Of a stretch of 41,455 nucleotides of DNA, positions 1-8,612 are shown in pieces. The position numbers and the translations under genes are program-made. Under the pieces are notes generated by a model. It saw nothing but the letters and a program-made list of their open reading frames with translations. It had not been told where the DNA came from and searched no databases. Positions within the stretch are counted from its first letter, which is position 1. Each line of letters begins with the position of its first letter. Source of the stretch: JAVJUS01 sp040220455 (lineage in GTDB: Bacteria; Pseudomonadota; Alphaproteobacteria; DSM-16000; Inquilinaceae); assembly GCA_040220455.1 (NCBI GenBank), contig JAVJUS010000061.1, positions 1 to 41,455 on the forward strand, read 5' to 3'.

Positions 1-756
1 CGGCGGCAGGCGGGCCAGCGTCTCCGCGACGCTGCCGGACCACGCCGCCGCCGGCACCAGGGCGAAGACAAGCACGCTCGCCGCCGCGAGAGCGATGAAC
101 AGGCGGCGCTTTTCCCGCAACCGGGCCGGCGCGAGCCCGGGGCCGGTCGACGGCAGGGCGAGGAAGGCGAAGCCGAGCGTCGCCAGCCACCCGGCCACCA
201 TGACGACGCGGAAGCTCGCCTCCCCGGCCGCGGTCAGGCGCGCCGCGTCGGCCGTGGGCAGCGCGCCGGCGCCGAGCGGGTCGACCAGGGCGACCAGGCG
301 CACCGCCTCCAGCCGCAGCCCGACCTCCCCGGTGGCGAGCCCGGCCAGGACCAGCAGCGCGAAGACGCCCAGCCCCGCCGGCGTGCGCGCCGCGATGCGC
401 AAGGCGACCAGGATCAGGATTCCGGCGGTGAGGCGCACCGCCGCGTGCTGCAGGGCCACCCGGTCGAGCCCGGTTCCGCCGCCCGGCGCCGCGCCGGCCG
501 GCAGGTCCGCTACGGGAGCAGCCAGACCGGCGAGCGCGATCCCGCCCGCCGCCACGCCGAGCGCGATCAGGGACAGCGCGACGACCGCCACCGGGCCCGC
601 GAGCGCGCGCCACGGCCCGCCGCCCGGCCGTCCCGCCGGTGGCGGTGGCGGTGGCGGTGGCGGTGGCGTGCGGGGATGGCGCCACGGCGGATAGGACCAG
701 TAGGTCTCGAGCGGCGACGGGGCGGGCGGACGGGCGGGCTCGGGCATGGGCGGCAT
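1..756 (-). CDS. Hypothetical multi-pass membrane protein, C-terminus outside the window
   Basis: The frame is open from an ATG at 756 to the window edge, giving 252 codons with no stop. A second in-frame ATG lies at 747; neither has a clear ribosome binding site. The N-terminal 45 or so residues are rich in proline and end in a run of ten prolines made by a hexanucleotide repeat. After that come about five hydrophobic stretches likely to be membrane helices (around residues 50-75, 100-118, 125-140, 185-205 and 222-245), separated by short Ala/Gly/Pro-rich loops. I recognise no family or catalytic motif. The gene is divergent from the DUF465 gene, and the FNR-type box between them could in principle serve either. 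The coding call rests on the coherent hydrophobic pattern. Confidence 0.6.
   Translation of the reverse strand, partial: MPPMPEPARPPAPSPLETYWSYPPWRHPRTPPPPPPPPPPAGRPGGGPWRALAGPVAVVALSLIALGVAAGGIALAGLAAPVADLPAGAAPGGGTGLDRVALQHAAVRLTAGILILVALRIAARTPAGLGVFALLVLAGLATGEVGLRLEAVRLVALVDPLGAGALPTADAARLTAAGEASFRVVMVAGWLATLGFAFLALPSTGPGLAPARLREKRRLFIALAAASVLVFALVPAAAWSGSVAETLARLPP
637..666. repeat. (CGGTGG)5 microsatellite coding polyproline
   Basis: Five perfect tandem copies of the hexamer CGGTGG lie inside the minus-strand membrane protein gene. Read on the minus strand they are CCA-CCG codons giving ten consecutive prolines. Copy-number slippage would add or remove proline pairs without breaking the frame. 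Confidence 0.85.
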
Positions 757-867
757 CGAATGGGGCCGGAGGGGGGATGCTCCCGATCCTGGGCCGGGCC
801 GCGCGCGAAGGCCAGCCATCGCCGACGCCGGCGCCGATGACGGAACCCACCCCCGGCCCCGTCCCGT

Positions 868-881
868 TTGATCCGGATCAA
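868..881. promoter_or_regulatory. Perfect FNR/FixK-type operator
   Basis: TTGATCCGGATCAA is a perfect 14-base palindrome and matches the Crp/Fnr-superfamily consensus TTGAT-N4-ATCAA exactly. Its centre is 72 bases upstream of the DUF465 start codon. If it acts at the usual class II position of -41.5, transcription would begin near 916 and leave a 31-base leader. The poor -10 match (TAGCCT, around 904-909) is compatible with an activator-dependent promoter. The divergent membrane protein start is about 118 bases away, so control of that gene is possible but less well placed. Confidence 0.65.
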
Positions 882-946
882 GGCCGGCGCGCGCGATGCC
901 CCCTAGCCTGATCCGGTACCGAGCTCCAGTCCCCCGAGAGGAACCG

Positions 947-1195
947 ATGGACGGCGAACACCACGACCTCGTGCACGACCTGCCCGAACACCGCGAGACG
1001 ATCCATCGCCTGAAGACGACGGACGCCCATTTCGCCAAGCTGTTCGAGGAATACCACCACCTCGACCGCGAGGTGCGCCGGGCGGAAAGCCGCCAGGAGC
1101 CGACCTCGGACGAGCACGAGGAGGAGCTCAAGCGCAGGCGCGCCGAGCTCAAGGACGAGCTCTTCGCCATGATCACGAAGGCGGAGAGCGCCTGA
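947..1195 (+). CDS. DUF465 (YdcH-like) small coiled-coil protein
   Basis: The product is an 82-residue, highly charged, helical protein. Its segment HRLKTTDAHFAKLFEEYHHLD (residues 20-40) has the typical DUF465 pattern, followed by a second Glu/Lys/Arg-rich helix (residues 55-80). The family is widespread in proteobacteria and has no established function. The start is the ATG at 947, with GAGAGGA about five bases upstream; an open frame runs further upstream but has no ribosome binding site. An FNR-type operator is well placed to drive it, which suggests induction at low oxygen. That regulatory link is inferred. Confidence 0.85.
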   Translation: MDGEHHDLVHDLPEHRETIHRLKTTDAHFAKLFEEYHHLDREVRRAESRQEPTSDEHEEELKRRRAELKDELFAMITKAESA

Positions 1196-1271
1196 TGATT
1201 CCGGCGCGCCGAGCGGCCTGCAGCGTCGCGCGGCGGCTGGAACGGTCGATTTGGGGAGAGGTCCGGTCGGC

Positions 1272-1348
1272 TGGTGGGCCCGGGTAGACTTGAACTACCG
1301 ACCTCCCGCTTATCAGGCGAGCGCTCTAACCAACTGAGCTACGGGCCC
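1272..1348 (-). tRNA. tRNA-Ile (anticodon GAT), with encoded CCA
   Basis: The minus strand folds into a complete cloverleaf of 77 bases including CCA. The acceptor stem is a perfect GGGCCCG/CGGGCCC pairing, the anticodon loop is CTGATAA with GAT as the anticodon, and the T arm is GGTAG-TTCAAGT-CTACC. The discriminator base is A and CCA is encoded. The anticodon stem has one T-G wobble. tRNA-Ile(GAT) is usually found in the 16S-23S spacer of an rRNA operon; here it stands alone with its own promoter. Confidence 0.95.
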
Positions 1349-1362
1349 GACCGAGGTGGCGT

Positions 1363-1391
1363 TGTAAAGCAGCGGCGGGGGCCGGTGTCAA
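1363..1391 (-). promoter_or_regulatory. Sigma-70 promoter of the tRNA-Ile gene
   Basis: A perfect -35 TTGACA (1386-1391) is followed by a 17-base spacer and TTTACA (1363-1368) as a weak -10. The predicted start lies near 1356, about eight bases before the mature tRNA 5' end, which is normal for a stand-alone tRNA gene. Confidence 0.55.
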
Positions 1392-1540
1392 GGACGAAGG
1401 CACCGGCCCGGCGACCGGCGATCGGGCGCGTCGCGGCCGCCGCGCGCGGGGCCATATCCGCGCCATGATCCGGGAGTCGCATGCTCCCCGCTGCCGGTCC
1501 GCGAATCGCCCGGCGGCGGGTGATCGGGAAAGGGTCCGAC

Positions 1541-2764
1541 ATGGCGCGCAGACGGGTCGCGGTCTTCTTCGGCGGCAACAGCATGGAGCACGACGTCAGC
1601 GTGCTCACCGGCATCCAGGTGATGGACGCCCTCGACGCGCAGGCCTACGAGGCGATCCCCGTCTATGTCGCCCAGAGCGGGGAGTGGTTCACCGGCGACG
1701 CCCTGCGCCGGCGCGAGAGCTACCTGCCCGACGAGCGCACGGAGAAGGGCCTGAAGACGGTCCATCTGCTGCTCGGCCGCGACCGGGCCCAGAAGGTCGA
1801 GGGCCCGATGCTCGTCACCTTCGCCAACCGCACCTTCGGCGGCCGGCGGGAGGAGCAGATCCCCTTCGACATCGCCTTTCCCGCCATGCACGGCGGCGAC
1901 GGGGAGAACGGCTCGATCCAGGGCCTGTTCCGCTTCGCCGGCATCCCCTATGTCGGGCCGGGCCCGCTGGGCGCGGCGGCGACGATGGACAAGATCTTCA
2001 CCAAGCGGCTGCTGGGCGGACTCGGCATCCCGATGCTGTCGGCGGCCGCCTTCGACCGGCCGACGAGCGGCCTGCACGTCCCGCGCGAGACGATCGAGGC
2101 CGTGCTGGCCCGCGACCTGGCCGGCACCGACTTCCCCTACTGCGTCAAGCCGCGCCAGCTCGGCAGCAGCGTCGGCGTCGGCAAGGCGCGCGACATCGCC
2201 GAGTTGGAGGCCGCGCTGGTGCGCTGCTTCCGCATGGACACCTCGGCCATGGTCGAGCCGCATGTCCCCGAGGTGGCGGAATACAACATCGCCGTCACCC
2301 GCGCCTTCGGCGAGCCGAAGGTCTCCGCCATCGAGCGGCCGCTGGCGCAGGCGGGATTCCTGGACTTCGAGTCGAAATACCTGCGCGGCGGCTCAGGCGG
2401 CGCCAAGGTGCCGGGAGAAGGCGGCGGCATGGCCTCGGCCGACCGGGTGCTGAACCCGCCCGAGCTGAGCGAGGCGCAGGCCGGCCTGATCCGCGAGACG
2501 GCGCTGAGCGCCTTCGACGCCTTGCAGATGGCCGGCTGCGCGCGGATCGACTACCTCTCGAACCCGGCAACGGGGGAGATCTGGCTCAACGAGGTCAACT
2601 CGATCCCCGGCTCGCTGGCCTATTACCTCTGGGAGGCGCCGCCGCTCGGCATCGGCTTCACCGAGCTGCTCGACGCCCTGATCGAGGAAGGCATGGCGCG
2701 CGCCGGCGCCGACGTGATCGAGACCGATCCCGCCGTCGGCAACGCCGTCATCTTCAAGCGCTGA
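1541..2764 (+). CDS. D-alanine--D-alanine ligase-like ATP-grasp enzyme
   Basis: The product has 407 residues and is a ligase of the Ddl/VanA superfamily, expected to join D-Ala to D-Ala or another D-residue using ATP. The N-terminal motif GGNSMEHDVS (11-20), the ATP-grasp segment KPRQLGSSVGVGKA (203-216), the metal-binding GCARIDYL (332-339) and NEVNSIPGS (350-358) are all present. The NEVN-PG form resembles the VanA-like branch more than DdlB (EINT-PGM). The protein is about 100 residues longer than DdlB, partly from an insert around 285-310. The ATG at 1541 gives the canonical N-terminus. It precedes a VanX-like peptidase and a MurF-like ligase on the same strand and is not in a murein (dcw) cluster, so a specialised role is likely. 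Substrate specificity cannot be read from the sequence. Confidence 0.88.
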   Translation: MARRRVAVFFGGNSMEHDVSVLTGIQVMDALDAQAYEAIPVYVAQSGEWFTGDALRRRESYLPDERTEKGLKTVHLLLGRDRAQKVEGPMLVTFANRTFGGRREEQIPFDIAFPAMHGGDGENGSIQGLFRFAGIPYVGPGPLGAAATMDKIFTKRLLGGLGIPMLSAAAFDRPTSGLHVPRETIEAVLARDLAGTDFPYCVKPRQLGSSVGVGKARDIAELEAALVRCFRMDTSAMVEPHVPEVAEYNIAVTRAFGEPKVSAIERPLAQAGFLDFESKYLRGGSGGAKVPGEGGGMASADRVLNPPELSEAQAGLIRETALSAFDALQMAGCARIDYLSNPATGEIWLNEVNSIPGSLAYYLWEAPPLGIGFTELLDALIEEGMARAGADVIETDPAVGNAVIFKR

Positions 2765-2797
2765 CGCCGCGCCGGATACCGGGGCAGCCGCAATAGC

Positions 2798-2818
2798 CCC
2801 TCTCCCGTGGGGAGAGGG
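2798..2818. repeat. Interspersed palindromic repeat, family A (solo end)
   Basis: The 21-base palindromic unit CCCTCTCCCGTGGGGAGAGGG occurs here. An exact reverse-complement copy ends the larger element at 26396-26416, and a near-identical unit starts the element at 41222. The remainder of the 2765-3025 intergenic region shows only degraded similar C/G-rich motifs (for example around 2877-2894) and no gene. Confidence 0.7.
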
Positions 2819-3025
2819 AACGCAGGGTCGAACAGGCGCGCGACGGTCCCGGGCACCGGACATCGGCCCAATCGCACCCCTCCCACCGGAAGAGGCGACG
2901 CGAGTGTCGGCGTCGCCGGCTTCGACACGACGCCACCGCGAGCGCCAGCCCTCCCCGTCAGAGTCGAGCGGCCGCCGCCTCTGCCTCGTTGACGCCACCG
3001 GTTCGGGATGGTGAATAGGGACGCC

Positions 3026-3913
3026 ATGGCCTCCCTCGCCCCGCCCTCCCCCCGCACGTCCAGGCCCGAGGATCCGAGATCCCTGGCCGACCGCGCGGTC
3101 CCGCCGCCGACGACGCCGCCGACGGCCGACGCCGACGTGATCGCCGGCGGTCGGCCGATCCCGGTCGACGAGGACGATCCGCGCGCGGCCGAACCGCTTG
3201 TCGACATCGCCGAGGCCGGCCTGGCGGGCGAGGCGTTCTACGCCCGCGGGGACGGCGGCAACGCGCCCTACCACCGCCGGCTCGACGGCGCGCCGGACCG
3301 CATCCTGCTGCGCGCCGGCGTGGTCGAGCGGCTGGCCGGCGTCGACGCTCGGTTGGCCGAGGCGGGACTCGCGCTCTTCCTGCTCGACGGATGGCGCCCC
3401 TTCGCCGTTCAGGAAGCGCTCTGGGCGTTCTTCCTGGACGACGCCCGGGCCGCCGGCGCCGCGGACGAGGCGGCCGCGCGGGCGGAGGCCCTGCAATACT
3501 GCGGCGACCCGACCCGCTACGACCCGGGCGACCCGGCGACCTGGCCCGCCCACCAGACCGGCGGCGCGGTCGACCTGACCCTCGCCCGGCGCGCCCCGAA
3601 CGGCCGGATCGAGCCGCTGTTCATGGGCGGCCTCTTCGACGACCCCTCCCCCGTCAGCCACACGGCCGCCTTCGAGACGCAGAGCCCGGCCGGGCCGCTC
3701 GCCGGCTCGGCCTCGGCGGCGGCGGCCCGGGCGAATCGCCGGATCCTCTACTGGTCGATGCGGGAGGCCGGTTTCACCAACCTGGCCACAGAGTGGTGGC
3801 ATTACGATTTCGGCGACCGGCTCTGGGCCGCGGGCCTCGTCGCCCGGGGCCAGGCCGAGACGCCGCCGGCCGCCTTCTACACCCCCACCGCCCCGGCGGG
3901 GGATGGACGGTGA
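3026..3913 (+). CDS. VanX-like D-alanyl-D-alanine dipeptidase (peptidase M15D)
   Basis: The 295-residue product carries the zinc peptidase signature of the VanX/DdpX family. HQTGGAVDL (176-184) supplies zinc ligands His176 and Asp183 with the same seven-residue spacing as in VanX. EWWHYDFG (256-263) supplies the catalytic Glu256 and zinc ligand His259. DGWRPF (121-126) contains the conserved Arg124. Family members hydrolyse free D-Ala-D-Ala, usually in the cytoplasm. I chose the ATG at 3026 because AGGGA precedes it; an in-frame ATG at 3008 lacks a binding site. The first 50 residues are Pro/Asp-rich and not conserved. The stop codon overlaps the next gene's GTG. The combination with a ligase and not with vanR, vanS or vanH argues against glycopeptide resistance. 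Confidence 0.85.
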   Translation: MASLAPPSPRTSRPEDPRSLADRAVPPPTTPPTADADVIAGGRPIPVDEDDPRAAEPLVDIAEAGLAGEAFYARGDGGNAPYHRRLDGAPDRILLRAGVVERLAGVDARLAEAGLALFLLDGWRPFAVQEALWAFFLDDARAAGAADEAAARAEALQYCGDPTRYDPGDPATWPAHQTGGAVDLTLARRAPNGRIEPLFMGGLFDDPSPVSHTAAFETQSPAGPLAGSASAAAARANRRILYWSMREAGFTNLATEWWHYDFGDRLWAAGLVARGQAETPPAAFYTPTAPAGDGR

Positions 3914-4749
3914 GCGCACCGCCGGACAACGGCCCGGAGTTGGCGACCGAGACCCGGCCCGCGCGGCCGGAGGCGACGGCCGGCCTCCAGGCCGTCTGGC
4001 TGCACGGCTGGGGCCAGGACCGGCGCGCCTTCGCGGCGCTGGCCGATTTCTTCACCGGCTGGGGCGAAGGCCTGCTCGTCGACCTGCCCGGCTTCGGCGA
4101 GACGCCGGGTCCGCCCGAGCCGTGGGACACCGCCGATTACGCCGATCATCTGGCCGCGCGTCTCGCCGTCGCGCCCCGGCCGGGGCGCCGGGTGGTGATC
4201 GGCCATTCCTTCGGCGGACGGGTGGCGATCCGTCTGGCGGCCCGGCATCCGGACAGCGTCGACGCCCTGATCCTGATCGCCGGCGCCGGGCTGCAGCGCC
4301 AGCGCTCGCTCCGACAGCGGCTGCGCGCCGGGGCGCTGAAGCGGCTGGGCCGGCTGGCGAAGGCCGTCGACGCCGTTGCCGGGACGCGGCTCCACGCGGC
4401 CTACGCCGCCCGGTTCGGCAGTGCCGACTACCGCAACGCCGGCGCCCTCAGGCCCACCTTCGTCAAGGTCGTCACCGAGGACCTGTCCGACGAGGCGCGG
4501 CGCGTCGCCGTGCCGGTGCTGCTGCTCTACGGCGAGACCGATACCGAGACGCCACCCGAGTTCGCAGAGCGCTACGCGGCCCTGATGCCGGACGCCGAAG
4601 CGGTGATCCTGCCGCGGCTCGGCCATCTCGACATCCTGGGCGCCGGCGCCCACCAGGTGAAGGCGCAGGCCAAGCGCTTCCTGGCGGCCCGGGGCCTGAC
4701 CGGAGAGCCGGACGCGGCGGCGCGCGCCGCGGGGGGAGGCGGGCGATGA
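3910..4749 (+). CDS. Alpha/beta-fold hydrolase
   Basis: The product (279 residues) has the alpha/beta-hydrolase layout: oxyanion-hole motif LHGWGQDRRAF near the N-terminus, the nucleophile elbow GHSFGG (Ser nucleophile), the acid in LLYGETDTETP, and a C-terminal GHLD histidine. The GTG start overlaps the upstream TGA (sequence GTGA), and its own stop overlaps the next ATG (ATGA), so translation is probably coupled on both sides. No signal peptide is visible. Position between a D,D-dipeptidase and a MurF-like ligase suggests it acts on an ester, amide or thioester intermediate of the same pathway; the actual substrate is unknown. Confidence 0.85.
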   Translation: MSAPPDNGPELATETRPARPEATAGLQAVWLHGWGQDRRAFAALADFFTGWGEGLLVDLPGFGETPGPPEPWDTADYADHLAARLAVAPRPGRRVVIGHSFGGRVAIRLAARHPDSVDALILIAGAGLQRQRSLRQRLRAGALKRLGRLAKAVDAVAGTRLHAAYAARFGSADYRNAGALRPTFVKVVTEDLSDEARRVAVPVLLLYGETDTETPPEFAERYAALMPDAEAVILPRLGHLDILGAGAHQVKAQAKRFLAARGLTGEPDAAARAAGGGGR

Positions 4750-6440
4750 CCGGCGATGCCTGGACCTGGATCGCGATTCTGATCGCCCAGATCGCCGTCG
4801 CCGGCATGCTGGCGGCGCGCCTGCCCCTGCTCACCCAGTTCTTCCAGCAGGAGGAATACGACAACCCGCGCTTCCTCGCCTGGTGGCGACGCCACGGCCT
4901 CTACGACCGGCGCTTCTCCGCCGTGCTGGTGGTCGCCGGCGTGCTGGCCGCCATCCCGGCCCTGGCGGTCGGCCCGGCGGCGCTGGTGCCGGCGGCCCTG
5001 CTCGCGGCCGGCGCGGCCTGGGTGGCCCGGCGCGACCGGGCCTTCACGGCGAGCGGCAAGAAGCGGCTGGTCGTCACCGCACGGGTCACGCGCATCCTGG
5101 GCGTCGCCGGCGCGATCGCGGCGATCGTCCTGCTGGCCGGGGCCGGCCTCGCTGCCCTGTCGCCGGTGGCGACGCTCGTCCTCGATCTCGCGCTGGTCCA
5201 GGCGGCGCCCGTCGTGCTCGTCGTCGCCAACGCCCTGCTGGCGCCGGTGGAGGCGCGCATCCAGCGCGGCTTCCGCGAGGAGGCCAAGGCGCTGCTGCGC
5301 GACCACGCCCCGACGATCGTCGGGGTCACCGGGTCCTTCGGCAAGACCTCGACCAAGCTGATCCTGGGCCATGTGCTGGCGACCTGGAAGAAGACGCTGG
5401 CCACGCCCGGCAGCGTCAACACGGTCATGGGCATCTCGCGCATCGTGCGCGAGCGGCTGACCCGCGACCACGCGATCTTCGTCGCCGAGATGGGGGCCTA
5501 TGGCCGCGGCTCGATCGACCGGCTGTGCGACCTGGCCGAGCCGGATCTGGGCCTGGTGACAGCCGTGGGCGACGCGCATCTGGAGCGCTTCGGCTCCATC
5601 GCCACGACCTTCGCGACCAAGTTCGAGATGGTCGAGCGCGCCGTCGGCAAGGGCGGCCGGGCGCTGATCTACCGCGACGGCATCCCGGCCGAGCATCTCG
5701 ACCCCTGGACGGCGGGCGAGGACCCGGCGGTGGCGAAGACGACCGTGGTCGGCCGGGACGACGGCCGCGCGCCGCGTCCGGCGGTGGAACTCGTGGCGCA
5801 GGAGACGACGCCCGACGGGCTGCGCGTCACGGTGCGCGACCGGATCGGCGCCGACGGCACGCCCGATCCGGAGGCCGAGGGGGCGGAGCGCGCGCTCCAG
5901 GTCCCGCTGTTCGGCGAGCACCAGGCGGGCAACGTGTCGATGGCCTATGCCGCCGCCCGGATGCTCGGCATGCCGGGCGACGCGGTCGCCGCCGCGCTGC
6001 GCTCGGTGCCGCAGATCCCGCACCGGCTGCAGGTCGTGCGCCAGGGCGGCTCGGTCGTGGTCGACGACGCCTACAATTCCAACCCGCGCGGCTTCCTGGG
6101 CGCGCTCGCGGTCCTCGACGTCCTGGCCGAGGGCAGCGCCAAGGGCCGCCGCGTCCTCGTCACCCCCGGCATGGTCGAGCTGGGCGACAGCCACGACGCC
6201 GAGCACGCGCGCCTGGGCAAGGCCGCGGCGGAGAAGACCGACGTGGCGCTGGCCGTCGCGCCGGAGCGCATAGAGGCGTTCTGCGCCGCCTATGCCGAGG
6301 CGGGCGGCGCCGCCCGCCTGATCCGCTGCGCCGACGAGGCCGAAGCCCGCACCTGGCTCGACGCCAACCTGGCGCCCGGCGACGTGGTCCTGTTCGAGAA
6401 CAGCCTGCCCGACCTCTACGAGCGCCTGCCGTCGCTGTAG
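4746..6440 (+). CDS. Membrane-anchored MurF-like ligase
   Basis: The product has 564 residues. Residues 1-170 contain about four hydrophobic helices (roughly 5-25, 57-95, 114-137, 143-168). A full Mur-ligase core follows: P-loop GVTGSFGKTSTK (193-204), AEMG with Glu248, DAHLERFGS with His278, a candidate carbamylated lysine in TKFEM (Lys292) and the MurF-type motif DDAYNSNPRGF. Standard MurF is cytosolic, about 450-480 residues, and adds D-Ala-D-Ala to UDP-MurNAc-tripeptide. The membrane anchor is absent from that enzyme and suggests a membrane-bound acceptor. The ATG overlaps the hydrolase stop. It is most simply the enzyme that attaches the dipeptide made by the ligase at 1541. A PgsB/CapB-like relation was considered, but the DDAYNSNP motif favours MurF. 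Confidence 0.85.
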   Translation: MTGDAWTWIAILIAQIAVAGMLAARLPLLTQFFQQEEYDNPRFLAWWRRHGLYDRRFSAVLVVAGVLAAIPALAVGPAALVPAALLAAGAAWVARRDRAFTASGKKRLVVTARVTRILGVAGAIAAIVLLAGAGLAALSPVATLVLDLALVQAAPVVLVVANALLAPVEARIQRGFREEAKALLRDHAPTIVGVTGSFGKTSTKLILGHVLATWKKTLATPGSVNTVMGISRIVRERLTRDHAIFVAEMGAYGRGSIDRLCDLAEPDLGLVTAVGDAHLERFGSIATTFATKFEMVERAVGKGGRALIYRDGIPAEHLDPWTAGEDPAVAKTTVVGRDDGRAPRPAVELVAQETTPDGLRVTVRDRIGADGTPDPEAEGAERALQVPLFGEHQAGNVSMAYAAARMLGMPGDAVAAALRSVPQIPHRLQVVRQGGSVVVDDAYNSNPRGFLGALAVLDVLAEGSAKGRRVLVTPGMVELGDSHDAEHARLGKAAAEKTDVALAVAPERIEAFCAAYAEAGGAARLIRCADEAEARTWLDANLAPGDVVLFENSLPDLYERLPSL

Positions 6441-6500
6441 CGACGCCGGCGTCGCGCACGGCCTGGCGGCCGTGGGGGACCTACAACCTACCCTCTCACC

Positions 6501-6635
6501 GTCATCCCGGCCGGAGCGAAGCGGAGAGCCGGGATCTCGACGGCCCTGCCTGCGGCGCCCCATGGATCCCGGGTCGCAAGGCTCGCCACCCGAGGTCTCG
6601 CGACCTCGGGCTCGCCTAACGCCCGGGATGACGGG
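6501..6635. repeat. Interspersed repeat, family C, with 10-base terminal inverted repeats
   Basis: The element begins with GTCATCCCGG and ends with CCGGGATGAC, perfect inverted ends. Its interior carries the GGAGCGAAGCGGAGAGCCGGGATC motif (described here by its ends at 6511 and 6536), a form seen as a dispersed non-coding repeat in many alphaproteobacterial genomes. It contains no open frame with coding character. Confidence 0.7.
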
Positions 6636-6670
6636 TCGAGAGGCCGTGGCTCCAGCCCCGAGCCCGCCGG

Positions 6671-6768
6671 TAGGTCGGGTAGAGCGTAAGCGAAACCCGA
6701 CACGCCGCAGCCTTCGCCCGGCGGTCGGTGCCGCGTCGGATTTCGGCTTCGCCTCTAGCCGACCTACG
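6671..6768. repeat. Interspersed repeat, family B, copy 1
   Basis: Two related half-units face each other: 6671-6703 (beginning TAGGTCGGGTAGAGCG) and 6736-6768 (ending CTAGCCGACCTACG). Their reverse complements recur in the same order at 14011-14078, so this is a dispersed element rather than a chance palindrome. Confidence 0.7.
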
Positions 6769-6772
6769 CCCC

Positions 6773-8497
<1,725 letters not shown>

Positions 8498-8612
8498 GGG
8501 ACGTCCTTCCGGAGCGGCAAGGGGGCGGCAATGCGGGCGGCAATGCGGGCGGCACGAGGCTCTCCCGGCCGCCCGGTCTAGCGGATGCGCGGGGCTTTGG
8601 GAAGGTGGCGGC

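Larger units (their letters stand above)
6441..6772. other. Gene-free region filled by two interspersed repeats
   Basis: This 332-base stretch between the convergent MurF-like gene and metG contains no credible gene. It holds repeat C (6501-6635) and repeat B (6671-6768), both palindromic. Either could also act as a transcriptional barrier between the two convergent genes, but no run of T residues follows the hairpins. Confidence 0.75.

Noticed and set aside
637..666. CRISPR-like or regulatory short repeat
   Set aside because: It is a simple hexanucleotide microsatellite inside a coding frame with no spacers.
3026..3913. Glycopeptide (vancomycin) resistance gene cluster
   Set aside because: VanX-like and Ddl-like genes are present, but there is no VanH dehydrogenase, no vanR/vanS pair, and a Gram-negative host is naturally protected by its outer membrane.
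4572..6563. Minus-strand open frame opposite the MurF-like gene
   Set aside because: Antisense shadow; it also runs into repeat C at its 5' end.
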